Part shown: piece after piece, positions 15,940-23,851 of the stretch | How the letters are laid out: each line of letters begins with the position of its first letter | Numbering within the stretch: the stretch's first letter is position 1 | From: JANMES01 sp038329865 | Lineage (GTDB): Bacteria > Planctomycetota > Phycisphaerae > Tepidisphaerales > Tepidisphaeraceae | DNA length: 64,000 nucleotides | NCBI GenBank assembly: GCA_038329865.1 | Contig: JBBQNK010000014.1 | Location: 1-64,000 of the forward strand | Direction: 5' to 3' | Position numbers and translations under genes: made by a program | The notes under the pieces: generated by a model | What the model was told of the DNA's origin: nothing | Database searches by the model: none | The model's input: the letters and a program-made list of their open reading frames with translations, nothing else

Positions 15940-16641
15940 CTACAGCTTTGACATCAAGTGCCCGTAATTACTGTTCAGATCGATCAGAATCACGGCTCCC
16001 ACCACCAGCTGCACCGGCGAAGTGACGATATCGAGCGCCACGCACGGCAGCAATCCCGCGGCGAAAGCGGCCTTTTGGCCCGGGGTGCGGCCGAAATGGA
16101 TCGTGCCCAGTAGTAGGCCTTTTACTTCAAGCTCGGCGTGCTCGTTTTGCCAATCGTAGGGAATCGTTTCGCGGAGTTTGCCGTTTTTTGTGAGCGGGAT
16201 CGGCGGAGAGACGCCGTCGAGCACGTGAAGATCCTTGGTCACAAAACTCTTGCTCTTCGGATCATCGGTCACGTACCGGTGCTCGGTTTCGATCGAGAGC
16301 GTGACCTTCGGCAACTCTTCCTTGTTGCGCGACTTCCGTTTGGCGATTGCATCGGCCAACGTTTTTTCCGAGACGATGATGTACCGCCGCTCGGCAGGGG
16401 CGATTTCCATTGTGCTTTGGAGAATTAAATCGCCGCGCGGTGAAATGTACGCGGCCTCGGGCGGTCGCTCGACTTCTTCGGTAGTTGTCTTGTCAGCCAG
16501 GCCGATCGTGAAACAGCCGGAGAGGAGCAGGAGGAAAGACGATGCGAACACAGAGACACAGAGACGCAGAGAAGAAGCGAAAAAAAAGTTCGATGCTACC
16601 TTCTCTGTTCTTCCTCTGTGACTCTGTGCCTCTGTGTTCAT
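15940..16641 (-). CDS. Lipoprotein whose signal peptide is encoded by a hairpin repeat
   Basis: 233 residues. The lipobox LLSGC lies near residue 42 and no other in-frame start gives a usable signal peptide, so ATG 16641 is taken. The first 35 codons (MNTEAQSHRGRTEKV..., LRLCVSVFASS) are read straight through the inverted repeat at 16546-16639. The mature part has RRYIIVSEKTLADAIAKRK and a C-terminal hydrophobic stretch (CVALDIVTSPVQLVVGAVILI), suggesting a second membrane contact. No domain is recognised. A repeat fused to the gene start is the odd feature. Confidence 0.65.
   Translation of the reverse strand: MNTEAQSHRGRTEKVASNFFFASSLRLCVSVFASSFLLLLSGCFTIGLADKTTTEEVERPPEAAYISPRGDLILQSTMEIAPAERRYIIVSEKTLADAIAKRKSRNKEELPKVTLSIETEHRYVTDDPKSKSFVTKDLHVLDGVSPPIPLTKNGKLRETIPYDWQNEHAELEVKGLLLGTIHFGRTPGQKAAFAAGLLPCVALDIVTSPVQLVVGAVILIDLNSNYGHLMSKL
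16546..16639. repeat. Long inverted repeat with tandem-word arms (ACACAGAGAC type)
   Basis: The left arm 16546-16576 (gaacacagagacacagagacg...) and right arm 16601-16639 (...cctctgtgcctctgtgttc) are complementary and built of degenerate 'cacagag(a/g)' words. The element overlaps the 5' codons of the lipoprotein gene on the minus strand, providing its start and most of its signal peptide. Confidence 0.85.
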
Positions 16642-16703
16642 TTTTCTGCCCGGAAGAACGAGAAGGGTGTAATTGAGAATTGCGAGCGCGGGCTCAAAGG
16701 GGT

Positions 16704-17747
16704 TTACGTCTCCCGCGGCGGCTGGACGGTTGACTTTTCATGCTTCTCGTGCCGCTTTACGGCGAGGTTGATCGCGAGGTCGATCGCTGCCCGCATGCTG
16801 CCGGGGTTGGCGCGGTTTCGGCCGACGATGTCGAACGCGGTGCCGTGATCGGGGCTGGTGCGGATGATCGGCAGGCCGACGGTGAGGTTCACCGCCTGGT
16901 CGAACGCGAGCAGTTTCACCGGGATCAGACCTTGGTCGTGATACATGGCGACGACGGCATCGAAGTGGCCGTCGCGGGCCTTGAGGAAGACGGTGTCGGG
17001 CGCGTAGGGGCCGGTCGCGTCGATGCCTTGCTCGCGGGCCATGAAGATGGCGGGGGAGATGATGCGTTCTTCCTCGTCGCCGAATTGGCCGTTCTCGCTG
17101 GCGTGCGGATTCACGCCGGCCACCGCGATGCGCGGCTTCTCGATGCCGAACCAGTTGACGAGTGTTTCATGCACCAGCTCGATCGGCTGAAAGACCGCGC
17201 CGATGTTCAGCCGGCCCCACAGGCTGTTGAGCGGAATGTGCACGGTCGCCAGTATCACTTTCAACGGCCCGCCGGCGAACATCATCGCATATCTTCGGCT
17301 GCCGGTGCGCTGGGCGAACAATTCGGTGTGGCCGGGGAAGTGATAGCCGGCCAGCTTCCAGCTTTCCTTGGCGATCGGCGCGGTGACGACGGCGTCGACG
17401 ATTTTTTTCTGAGCGGCATCGATCGCATCATTGCAGAACCGCATGCTGGCCTGGCCGCCCATTTTGCTGGGGTGGCGGATGGCGCTGCCGAGCATGGAGT
17501 ATTCGTCGTAATCGACGACGACGACGTCGTGCGGGTACGACATCAGCCGGCCCTTGAATTGGTCGCGCCACCAGAAGACATCAAACTCCGCGATGTCGGC
17601 TGCGTAGTGCAGTTGCTCGTTCATGCCGTAGATGATGTAGCGGGCGCGCCGGCGAAGCACCGGGTCGGCCAGCGCCTTGACGATCACTTCCGCGCCGATG
17701 CCGGCCGGGTCCCCCATGGTGATCGCGATGGTAGGTCTGAAATCCAT
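16704..17747 (-). CDS. pdxA: 4-hydroxythreonine-4-phosphate dehydrogenase
   Basis: 347 residues from ATG 17747; an earlier start at 17795 would read into a repeat. It oxidises 4-phosphohydroxy-L-threonine with NAD in the DXP-dependent vitamin B6 pathway. Family features: ITMGDPAGIGAE at the start, TAPIAKESWKLAGYHFPGHTE with the metal-binding His, GVNPHASENGQFGDEE, the metal-binding MYHDQGLIPVK and RTSPDHGTAFDI near the C terminus. A long inverted repeat lies immediately upstream of the start, between this gene and ribE. Confidence 0.92.
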   Translation of the reverse strand: MDFRPTIAITMGDPAGIGAEVIVKALADPVLRRRARYIIYGMNEQLHYAADIAEFDVFWWRDQFKGRLMSYPHDVVVVDYDEYSMLGSAIRHPSKMGGQASMRFCNDAIDAAQKKIVDAVVTAPIAKESWKLAGYHFPGHTELFAQRTGSRRYAMMFAGGPLKVILATVHIPLNSLWGRLNIGAVFQPIELVHETLVNWFGIEKPRIAVAGVNPHASENGQFGDEEERIISPAIFMAREQGIDATGPYAPDTVFLKARDGHFDAVVAMYHDQGLIPVKLLAFDQAVNLTVGLPIIRTSPDHGTAFDIVGRNRANPGSMRAAIDLAINLAVKRHEKHEKSTVQPPRET

Positions 17748-17817
17748 AGTTCTGAGTGCTAAGTTCTGAGTGCTGAGTGCATTTTTTCTCAGCACTCAGC
17801 ACTCAGGACTCAGCACT
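17748..17817. repeat. Long inverted repeat with tandem-word arms (GAGTGCTGAGTGCTG type)
   Basis: The left arm 17748-17780 repeats 'ttctgagtgct' and the right arm about 17788-17817 repeats 'cagcactca', complementary to it. The element starts directly at the pdxA start codon and fills the gap down to ribE. It would sit in the 5' untranslated region of pdxA if transcription comes from ribE. Confidence 0.85.
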
Positions 17818-17828
17818 TTCCGTTTTCC

Positions 17829-18437
17829 TTATCGGACATTTTCGTCGTTCGCCTGTCGTCGTTCCAGCCAATTGACGATGGTTTTGCTAAAAATATCCGT
17901 CTCCAGATTGAACAGCCAACCCGGCGGACGACTGCCGAGAGCGGTGATTTGCAGCGTTGTTGGAATCAGCGCGAGCTCGAAAATATTCCCGCGCAGCGCG
18001 GCGATCGTGAGGCTCACGCCGTCGATCGCGACGGAGCCTTTCGGCGAGAGAAATTTCGCGAGATCGTCCGGCGCTTCGAGGATCAGGCGGAATTCGGTTT
18101 CCGTAGATCGCGTTTCAACCAGCCGAGCCCGGCCGTCGACGTGGCCCTGCACGAAATGGCCGTCGATCCTATCGCCGATCTGCAGGGCGCGCTCGACGTG
18201 CACGCCGTCGCCCTGGTGGAGCAGGCCGAGGTTGGATTTATCGAGCGTTTCTTCGATGATGTCGAATGACACCTCCGCCGGCGTGAATTCCGCGACGGTC
18301 AGGCATACGCCATTGACGGCGATGCTCTCACCCGCGCGAAGGTCCGGCCAATTATGGGCCAGCACGAGCCGGCGGGCCATTCGGTTCTCGATGACTCGCA
18401 GCACCTTCGCCGATTTTTCGATAATGCCGGTGAACAT
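17829..18437 (-). CDS. ribE: Riboflavin synthase alpha chain
   Basis: 202 residues, normal length. It dismutates two 6,7-dimethyl-8-ribityllumazine molecules to riboflavin and a pyrimidinedione. It begins with the near-invariant MFTGIIE. The two lumazine-binding repeats are seen at 1-97 (SIAVNGVCLTV, FDIIEETL) and 98-195 (HFVQGHVDG, SVAIDGVSLTIA, IPTTLQ). The typical riboflavin operon partners (ribA, ribH, ribD) are not adjacent. It is transcribed toward pdxA. No FMN riboswitch could be recognised upstream, where only a hairpin is seen. Confidence 0.95.
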   Translation of the reverse strand: MFTGIIEKSAKVLRVIENRMARRLVLAHNWPDLRAGESIAVNGVCLTVAEFTPAEVSFDIIEETLDKSNLGLLHQGDGVHVERALQIGDRIDGHFVQGHVDGRARLVETRSTETEFRLILEAPDDLAKFLSPKGSVAIDGVSLTIAALRGNIFELALIPTTLQITALGSRPPGWLFNLETDIFSKTIVNWLERRQANDENVR

Positions 18438-18456
18438 AGTCGTGTCGATTCTATCC

Positions 18457-18514
18457 GTGGCACGGGCGGCCCGCCCATGCCACTGAAGATTGGCACAGGC
18501 CTCACGCCTGTGCT
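18457..18514. repeat. Double short hairpin between ribE and the SDR gene
   Basis: Two adjacent hairpins: 18457-18483 (GTGGCA...TGCCAC, with inner GGGCGG/CCGCCC) and about 18492-18514 (GGCACAGGC...GCCTGTGCT). It occupies the gap between two divergent genes, so it is not a simple terminator for either one. Confidence 0.6.
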
Positions 18515-18540
18515 ACGGTGAACGCGCGAGGAATCATAGC

Positions 18541-19380
18541 ATGGCTCGAGCATTAAAAGACATGGTCGTCGTCATCACCGGCGCCAGTGCAGGAATCGGC
18601 AAGGCGCTGGCGATCGCGCTCGACGCCGGCGGGGCGAGGCTGATTTTATCTGCCCGGCGCGAGGACAAGCTCGCCGCGCTCAATCAACAGCTCGGCGGTA
18701 AGCACTTCGTCGTGCCGGCCGACGTTTCGAAACGTGAGGACTGCGAGCGGCTGATCGCGATGACGGTCGAGAAATTCGGGCGGATTGACACGCTCGTTTG
18801 CAACGCGGGTTACGGATTTTATTTTCTACAGCAGGACACCACGCCGGAGAAGATGCGGGAGATTTTTAACACTAACGTCTTCGGCACGACGGATTGCATC
18901 CACGCCGCGCTGCCGGGGCTCATCGCCCAGCCGCTGCGCGACGGGTACCGCGCGCAGGTGATGATCGTGTCGTCATTCGTCGCAAGGCGGGCGGTGCCGT
19001 GCCTGGGGGCGTACTCGGCCACCAAGGCGGCGCAGCTTTCGATCGCCGAGGCGCTGCGGGTGGAAATGAAGTCGAGCCACATCGCGGTGACGACGGTGCA
19101 TCCGATCATGACCAAGACCGAGTTCGGCACGGCCGCGGAGTCGATGGGCGAAATCCGCCTGCCGCGCGACGGCGACTCGCTGCAGCAGACAGTCGAGCAC
19201 GTAGCCAAGCGGATGGTCGTCGGAATTGTCCGCCCGCGCCCCGAGGTTTGGCCGAGCCGGCCGTCACGGTGGATTGCCAGCTTGGCGACACTCATGCCTC
19301 GGGTGATGGATCGCGGGATGCACTCCTACCTTCAAAAACTGGCGGCGGTGAATCCGGGTTCGTCAATTCGCGTAGGGTGA
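18541..19380 (+). CDS. Short-chain dehydrogenase/reductase (SDR)
   Basis: 279 residues from ATG 18541; an earlier in-frame start lies inside the hairpin. Classical SDR marks: the cofactor loop ITGASAGIGKA near 10-21, the NAG motif LVCNAGYG, the catalytic Ser in IVSSFVA and the YSATK pair (Tyr-x3-Lys). Arg residues after the first strand (SARRED) suggest NADP preference. The C-terminal extension (residues 240-279: RPSRWIASLATLMPRVMDRG) resembles membrane-associating SDRs of the YqjQ/DltE type. The physiological substrate is unknown. It is followed by a 564-base intergenic gap before the polysaccharide cluster. Confidence 0.88.
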   Translation: MARALKDMVVVITGASAGIGKALAIALDAGGARLILSARREDKLAALNQQLGGKHFVVPADVSKREDCERLIAMTVEKFGRIDTLVCNAGYGFYFLQQDTTPEKMREIFNTNVFGTTDCIHAALPGLIAQPLRDGYRAQVMIVSSFVARRAVPCLGAYSATKAAQLSIAEALRVEMKSSHIAVTTVHPIMTKTEFGTAAESMGEIRLPRDGDSLQQTVEHVAKRMVVGIVRPRPEVWPSRPSRWIASLATLMPRVMDRGMHSYLQKLAAVNPGSSIRVG

Positions 19381-19944
19381 TAAAAGCAGGCGCGAACTAA
19401 CAGAGAGAATTCTTACGTACAGATAATTCTTACGTAGCCGCGAACGCAAGTTCGCGGGCTTTCTGACGACCACCCCGCGAACTTGCGTTCGCGGCTACGG
19501 AATGCTCATCGACGATATCTTCCGACCGAAACAAATCGCGGTCGACTGATGGGAGCCTCGTTCATCGCGAGCCCATCTGCATTTTCAGATCGCCAAGCCC
19601 TACAACCGGAAAATTCTGTATAACCCTCCATCTGGCGCTTGTAGACGTACGGATCAGTGTGTTACGCTACTTTGTAGCGCAAAGGGCAAGACTGATTTTA
19701 TTCGAAACGTCGTAATCTTAGCCCGTTTCAAGATTTATGAAGAAGTTCGACCCATTTGATCCGTCGCGATTCGCTCTCCAGCCGCGTGAATTGGCCGCCG
19801 GTTCGAGGGAACTGGAATTCTCTGCAATCGAAATCAATTTCCAATGGATTTAAACGCAGATTTTAAAAACGTTACCCCCATCTGCGCGCCGATAATAGGG
19901 TCGTGTAGGTCGGATGTTTGTTTGTATTTGGGAAGCAGTTCGCG
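19381..19944. other. 564-base intergenic region before the exopolysaccharide cluster
   Basis: Contains the perfect 25-bp hairpin at 19434-19498, a small hairpin (CGCTAC/GTAGCG at 19665-19679) and one open 38-codon frame at 19737-19853 that lacks a convincing ribosome site. The final 90 bases precede the flippase start at 19945, with GGAAG about ten bases upstream of it. The promoter for the cluster is probably here, but no clear -35/-10 pair was found by eye. Confidence 0.5.
19434..19498. repeat. Perfect 25-bp inverted repeat
   Basis: Positions 19434-19458 (GTAGCCGCGAACGCAAGTTC...) pair exactly with 19474-19498. The arm itself contains a smaller palindrome (CGCGAACGCAAGTTCGCG). There is no T-run on either side, so it is not a standard terminator. 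Same class as 58418-58483. Confidence 0.85.
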
Positions 19945-21573
19945 ATGAATCCAGAGAAATCGACCGCACAACCCCACCGCTTCAAGTCTGCCGTGAAGTG
20001 GGCCTTCGTGATGAACTGGGGGCCCAACATCATCGCGACGCTCCTCACGTTCGTCCTGGCGGCCTGCTTGGGCAAGGAGAACTTCGGCGTCGTCGGGATG
20101 GCGCTGCTTTACATCGCGTTCGTGCAGATCTTCCTGGAAGGCGGGTTGGGCGCTGCCATCGTGCAGCGACTCGATCTTGACCCTGAGCACCTCGACGCCG
20201 TCTTCTGGATCACGCTGGCGTTCAGCATGACGCTGTTCACGCTGACATGGCTAATCAGTCCGTACTGGGCCGCGTTCAATCACACGCCGCAGCTTTCTTT
20301 GGTGCTTCGCGTGGAGGCGTTCACGCTGCCGTTGCAGGGGCTGACGGTGGTGCAGGAATCGCTGCTTGAAAAGAAACTCGATTTTAAGAGTTTGGCCGTT
20401 CGGTCGAACCTCTCAACTTTATTCGGCGGGATCTTCGGCCTGGTGCTCGCGCTCACTGGTTTTGGCGTGTGGGCGCTGGTGGCGGAGGACTTGCTCGCCG
20501 CCGTTGCTCGCGTCGTACTGCTGTGGCGCCTGGGTGATTGGCGGCCGTCGTTCCGGTTCTCTTACCGGCACATCAAAGACCTTTCCGGTTTTTCCTTCTA
20601 CGTGATGTTCGCGCAGATCGGCAACTTCGTTCAGCGCCGCAGCGACGCGTTGCTCGTCGGCCATTTCTTCGGCGCGGCCGCCGTGGGCGTGTACCAGATG
20701 GCGGATCGGCTCATCAACATCGTCATCGAGATGGCCACTCGGCCGCTGATCATGGTCGTCATGCCGCACTTCAGCCGACTGCAGAACCAGATGGTCGAGC
20801 TGCGCAAGAGTGTGATGCAGTGCTTCCGCAGCACCGCGATGCTCACCATGCCACTGCTGGCGATGCTGGCCGGCTGCGCGGGGTTGATCTGCGCGGCGCT
20901 CAGCGCCTACAAGCAGAACTGGAACCAGGCCATCCACGTGATTCAGATTCTGTCGCTGGTCGGCGCCGCCCGCGCCGTGACTCTGCTGGCCGGACCGTTG
21001 ATGCAGTCGCTCAACCGCCCGCGGCAGTTCATGACGATGAGCTGGATGCTGGCGATCCTCAATACCGTCGCGTTCTGCATCGCCGGCTACCTGCTGGAAA
21101 ACAAAGAAGACATCGAGAAGCAGGCGATGGGCGTGGCGACGGTGCGGGCGATCATCTTCTGCTTTATCTATACGCCGATCTGCTTTGTGATTATCGCGCG
21201 GCTGTGCAAGCTGAATTTGTGGACTGTCGGCCGAAGCATTCTGCCGGCCATCGGTGTCAGTGCGGTGGTCACTACCGTCGGCGTGCTGATCACGCACGCG
21301 CTGCTCGATTTCACCAAGCACCACGATCTACCCGGCCCGCTGTGGATCGAGCACATCGCGCCGATGATCATAGGAGGAGCCCTGACGGGAACGCTCGCCA
21401 TTACGTTAATGCTGACGGTCGAGCCGGATTTGCGTGACTTCATCATGCAGCGCCTCGGCCGCAAGCGACCGGCGGTGCAGACCGCCGCCGTTACGCCGCC
21501 GATCCGCGAGCACGACGGGGCGACCGTTGATTTCGCGGAAGTTTCAGCGCCGGTGGCCGATACAAGTGTGTAA
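19945..21573 (+). CDS. Polysaccharide repeat-unit flippase (Wzx/RfbX-like)
   Basis: 542 residues from ATG 19945. A polytopic protein of the MOP superfamily with about 12-14 membrane helices; early motifs WAFVMNWGPNIIATLLTFV and GKENFGVVGMALLYIAFVQI are typical of polysaccharide biosynthesis/teichuronic-type exporters (PF01943 class), including the central RRSDALLVGHFFGAAAVGVYQ. It should flip undecaprenyl-linked repeat units across the inner membrane. The C-terminal 40 residues are soluble. It is the first gene of the plus-strand polysaccharide cluster. Confidence 0.9.
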   Translation: MNPEKSTAQPHRFKSAVKWAFVMNWGPNIIATLLTFVLAACLGKENFGVVGMALLYIAFVQIFLEGGLGAAIVQRLDLDPEHLDAVFWITLAFSMTLFTLTWLISPYWAAFNHTPQLSLVLRVEAFTLPLQGLTVVQESLLEKKLDFKSLAVRSNLSTLFGGIFGLVLALTGFGVWALVAEDLLAAVARVVLLWRLGDWRPSFRFSYRHIKDLSGFSFYVMFAQIGNFVQRRSDALLVGHFFGAAAVGVYQMADRLINIVIEMATRPLIMVVMPHFSRLQNQMVELRKSVMQCFRSTAMLTMPLLAMLAGCAGLICAALSAYKQNWNQAIHVIQILSLVGAARAVTLLAGPLMQSLNRPRQFMTMSWMLAILNTVAFCIAGYLLENKEDIEKQAMGVATVRAIIFCFIYTPICFVIIARLCKLNLWTVGRSILPAIGVSAVVTTVGVLITHALLDFTKHHDLPGPLWIEHIAPMIIGGALTGTLAITLMLTVEPDLRDFIMQRLGRKRPAVQTAAVTPPIREHDGATVDFAEVSAPVADTSV

Positions 21574-21594
21574 GGAATTATAAGCAACGCAGCC

Positions 21595-22443
21595 ATGACC
21601 AAGCCAGTCATCGACATCCTCATGATCACCTACAACCGCGCGGAGTACACGCGGCTGGCGCTCACTCGTTTGCTCGAAACGTGCGACGAGCAGATGCGCG
21701 TCTGGATTTGGCACAACGGCATGGATGCTCCCACGCTCGCGGTCGTGAAAGAACTTTCGCAGCACCCGCGGGTGTTCAAGTTCCATCACAGCGAGGAAAA
21801 TACCAAACTTCGCGCGCCCACCAATTGGCTCTGGTCGCAGGGCACTGGCGATTTCATCTGCAAGGTGGATGACGACTGCATGATGCCCGAGAACTGGGGC
21901 AACATACTTCGCCAGGCGCATCAAAACAACAAGCATTTCGGCGCGATCGGCTGCTGGCGGTTTCCGGATGAAGACTTCGTGCCGGAACTGGCGGAACAGA
22001 AGATCCAGGAATTCCCCGGCGGGCATAAGATCATGCGCAACTGCTGGGTCGAAGGCTCCGGCTACGTGATGAAGCGGCAGTGCGTCGATCAGCTCGGGCT
22101 GCTCCGCGAAGGCCAAAGCTGGGTACAATACTGTATTGAAGTCGCCGCGGCCGGTTGGATCAACGGGTGGTACTTCCCGTTCCTTTACCAGGAACACATG
22201 GACGACCCGCGCAGCCCGCACACGTTGCTGAAGACCGACAAAGACCTGATCAAATACATGCCGCTGTCGGCCGCGAAGAACGGCGCGCCGACCTTAAAAG
22301 ACTGGCAGGCGCAACTTCGCCGCTCGGCAAGACTGATGCAGGAAGCATCGCCCGATCCGCGTCACTACACCGGCTGGCGGCGGAAGGTAAAGAATGCCAA
22401 GTTGCGCATCAAATCTCTTTTCGGAGTGAAACAGCAGTGGTAA
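21595..22443 (+). CDS. Family 2-like glycosyltransferase
   Basis: 282 residues. A GT-A fold is indicated by the N-terminal IDILMITYNRAEYTRLAL, a possible DxD site ICKVDDDCMMP (residues about 91-101) and downstream acceptor-domain features (GYVMKRQCVDQLGLL). Sugar donor and acceptor are unknown. It starts 21 bases after the flippase and its stop is two bases before the ATG of the pyruvyl transferase, consistent with one operon. Confidence 0.82.
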   Translation: MTKPVIDILMITYNRAEYTRLALTRLLETCDEQMRVWIWHNGMDAPTLAVVKELSQHPRVFKFHHSEENTKLRAPTNWLWSQGTGDFICKVDDDCMMPENWGNILRQAHQNNKHFGAIGCWRFPDEDFVPELAEQKIQEFPGGHKIMRNCWVEGSGYVMKRQCVDQLGLLREGQSWVQYCIEVAAAGWINGWYFPFLYQEHMDDPRSPHTLLKTDKDLIKYMPLSAAKNGAPTLKDWQAQLRRSARLMQEASPDPRHYTGWRRKVKNAKLRIKSLFGVKQQW

Positions 22444-22445
22444 CG

Positions 22446-23777
22446 ATGATCGACGAGCCGAAAGTTTCCGCGCCCGATGCCGATATCGCCCCCGGCCGGC
22501 GAACGCCGCTGCGCGTCGGGCTCTTCGGCTGCTCGCTCACGACGGGCAACCGCGGCGTGACGGCCCTCGCCTTCTCCACCATCGGCGGACTCCACACGCT
22601 GGGCGTGCCGGTCGAGATCACCATCTTCGACATGGGCCACGGCGAACGAACCACCACCGTGCCGATCCAGGGCGGCGCGGTGGACGTGCGACTCGTCGGC
22701 TGCTTTGAATCGAAACGCTACTACCGCCTCAGCAATCTCACCCACCTGCGCTGGGCGAACAAACTCGGCCTCGGCGCGTTTCATCCGATGCTCCGCGAGT
22801 TGCGGAAGCTCGATGCGATCTTCGATATCTCCGCCGGCGATAGTTTTTCCGACATCTACGGCTGGAAGCGATTTCACTCGATCATCGCCAGCAAGCTGCT
22901 GGCGCTGGAGATGGGAATCCCGCTCATCCTCACGCCGCAAACGTACGGGCCGTACAAGACCGATCGGGCCAAGGCCGCCGCGACGGATATTTTGAAGCGC
23001 GCCAACCAGGTATGGGCCCGCGACGACATCAGCATGAACGTCGTGAAGTCGCTCGTCGGCAACAGCTTCGATTCGACCCGCTACCGCACCGGCGTGGACG
23101 TGGCGTTTGGGTTGCCTTCGCACCCGCCGCGCGATGCGAATCTCGTTGAGCAGGTACAGAAAGTTAAAAAGCACGCCGGCACGCTGATCGGCTTGAACGT
23201 CTCCGGCCTGCTCTACACGCGCAGCGGCGAAGACGTCAGCCATTACGGCTTTCTCGATTCGTACCAGGAGATGACCGACGAGCTGCTCAAGAAGCTGCTC
23301 GACCTGCCGGATACGAAGGTCATGCTCGTGCCGCACGTTTCCAGCGCTAAAGGCGGGAACGATGTGGACTGCGACACCTCGGCGCTGAACAAAATTTACG
23401 CCGGATTGAGTCCGGCACAGAAGGAAAAAGTCTTGCTCATTCCGCCGAGCGTCGGGCCGACGGAGGTGAAGTGGGTGATCGCCCAGTGCGACTGGTTCTG
23501 CGGCACGCGCATGCACGCGTGCATCGCGGCGCTCTCGCAGGGCGTGCCGGCGACGGCCATCGCCTACAGCGATAAAACACTCGGCGTGTTCGAGACGGCT
23601 AACGTGGGTGAAGCCGTCGTAGACCCCCGAGTGCTGCATAAAGAGGATCTGATCGAGCGGATACTGCTGGGCCTGAACCGCCGGCAGTCGTTTGCCGCGG
23701 CCCTCCGTGACCGGCTGCCGAAACTTAAGCAGGAGTGGCAGGAAGAGTTCATCGCGATTTACGCGAGCGTTACGTAG
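22446..23777 (+). CDS. Polysaccharide pyruvyl transferase family protein
   Basis: 443 residues from ATG 22446, three codons after an in-frame GTG; either could start. The family (CsaB/ExoV-like) adds pyruvate ketals to cell-surface polysaccharide. Visible are RVGLFGCSLTTGNRGVTAL at the start, AIFDISAGDSFSDIYGW, VWARDDISM, a GLNVSGLLY block, and the C-terminal CGTRMHACIAALSQGVPA and GVFETANV. The C-terminal active site R/H pattern (TRMH) fits the family. It lies next to an FrhB-like gene; this two-gene pair is frequent in exopolysaccharide clusters. Confidence 0.85.
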   Translation: MIDEPKVSAPDADIAPGRRTPLRVGLFGCSLTTGNRGVTALAFSTIGGLHTLGVPVEITIFDMGHGERTTTVPIQGGAVDVRLVGCFESKRYYRLSNLTHLRWANKLGLGAFHPMLRELRKLDAIFDISAGDSFSDIYGWKRFHSIIASKLLALEMGIPLILTPQTYGPYKTDRAKAAATDILKRANQVWARDDISMNVVKSLVGNSFDSTRYRTGVDVAFGLPSHPPRDANLVEQVQKVKKHAGTLIGLNVSGLLYTRSGEDVSHYGFLDSYQEMTDELLKKLLDLPDTKVMLVPHVSSAKGGNDVDCDTSALNKIYAGLSPAQKEKVLLIPPSVGPTEVKWVIAQCDWFCGTRMHACIAALSQGVPATAIAYSDKTLGVFETANVGEAVVDPRVLHKEDLIERILLGLNRRQSFAAALRDRLPKLKQEWQEEFIAIYASVT

Positions 23778-23778
23778 G

Positions 23779-23847
23779 AAATGCAGAATGCAGAATATGA
23801 ATGCAGAATGTCTTGGTTTCATTCTGCACTCTGCATTCTGCATTCAG
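23779..23847. repeat. Long inverted repeat inside the polysaccharide cluster (ATGCAGAATGC type)
   Basis: The left arm 23779-23810 repeats 'atgcagaat' and the right arm about 23820-23847 is complementary. It fills the gap between the pyruvyl transferase and the FrhB-like gene, the same word family as 1253-1340. It interrupts an otherwise tight run of genes, so a hairpin forms between two cistrons. Confidence 0.85.
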
Positions 23848-23851
23848 ACTT

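Noticed and set aside
18488..18514. TGGCAC... resembling a sigma54 -24 element before the SDR gene
   Set aside because: The -12 GC element is missing at the right spacing, and the bases belong to a hairpin.
22365..23843. 492-codon minus-strand frame
   Set aside because: Antisense to the pyruvyl transferase, with no recognisable domain and running through the hairpin at 23779.
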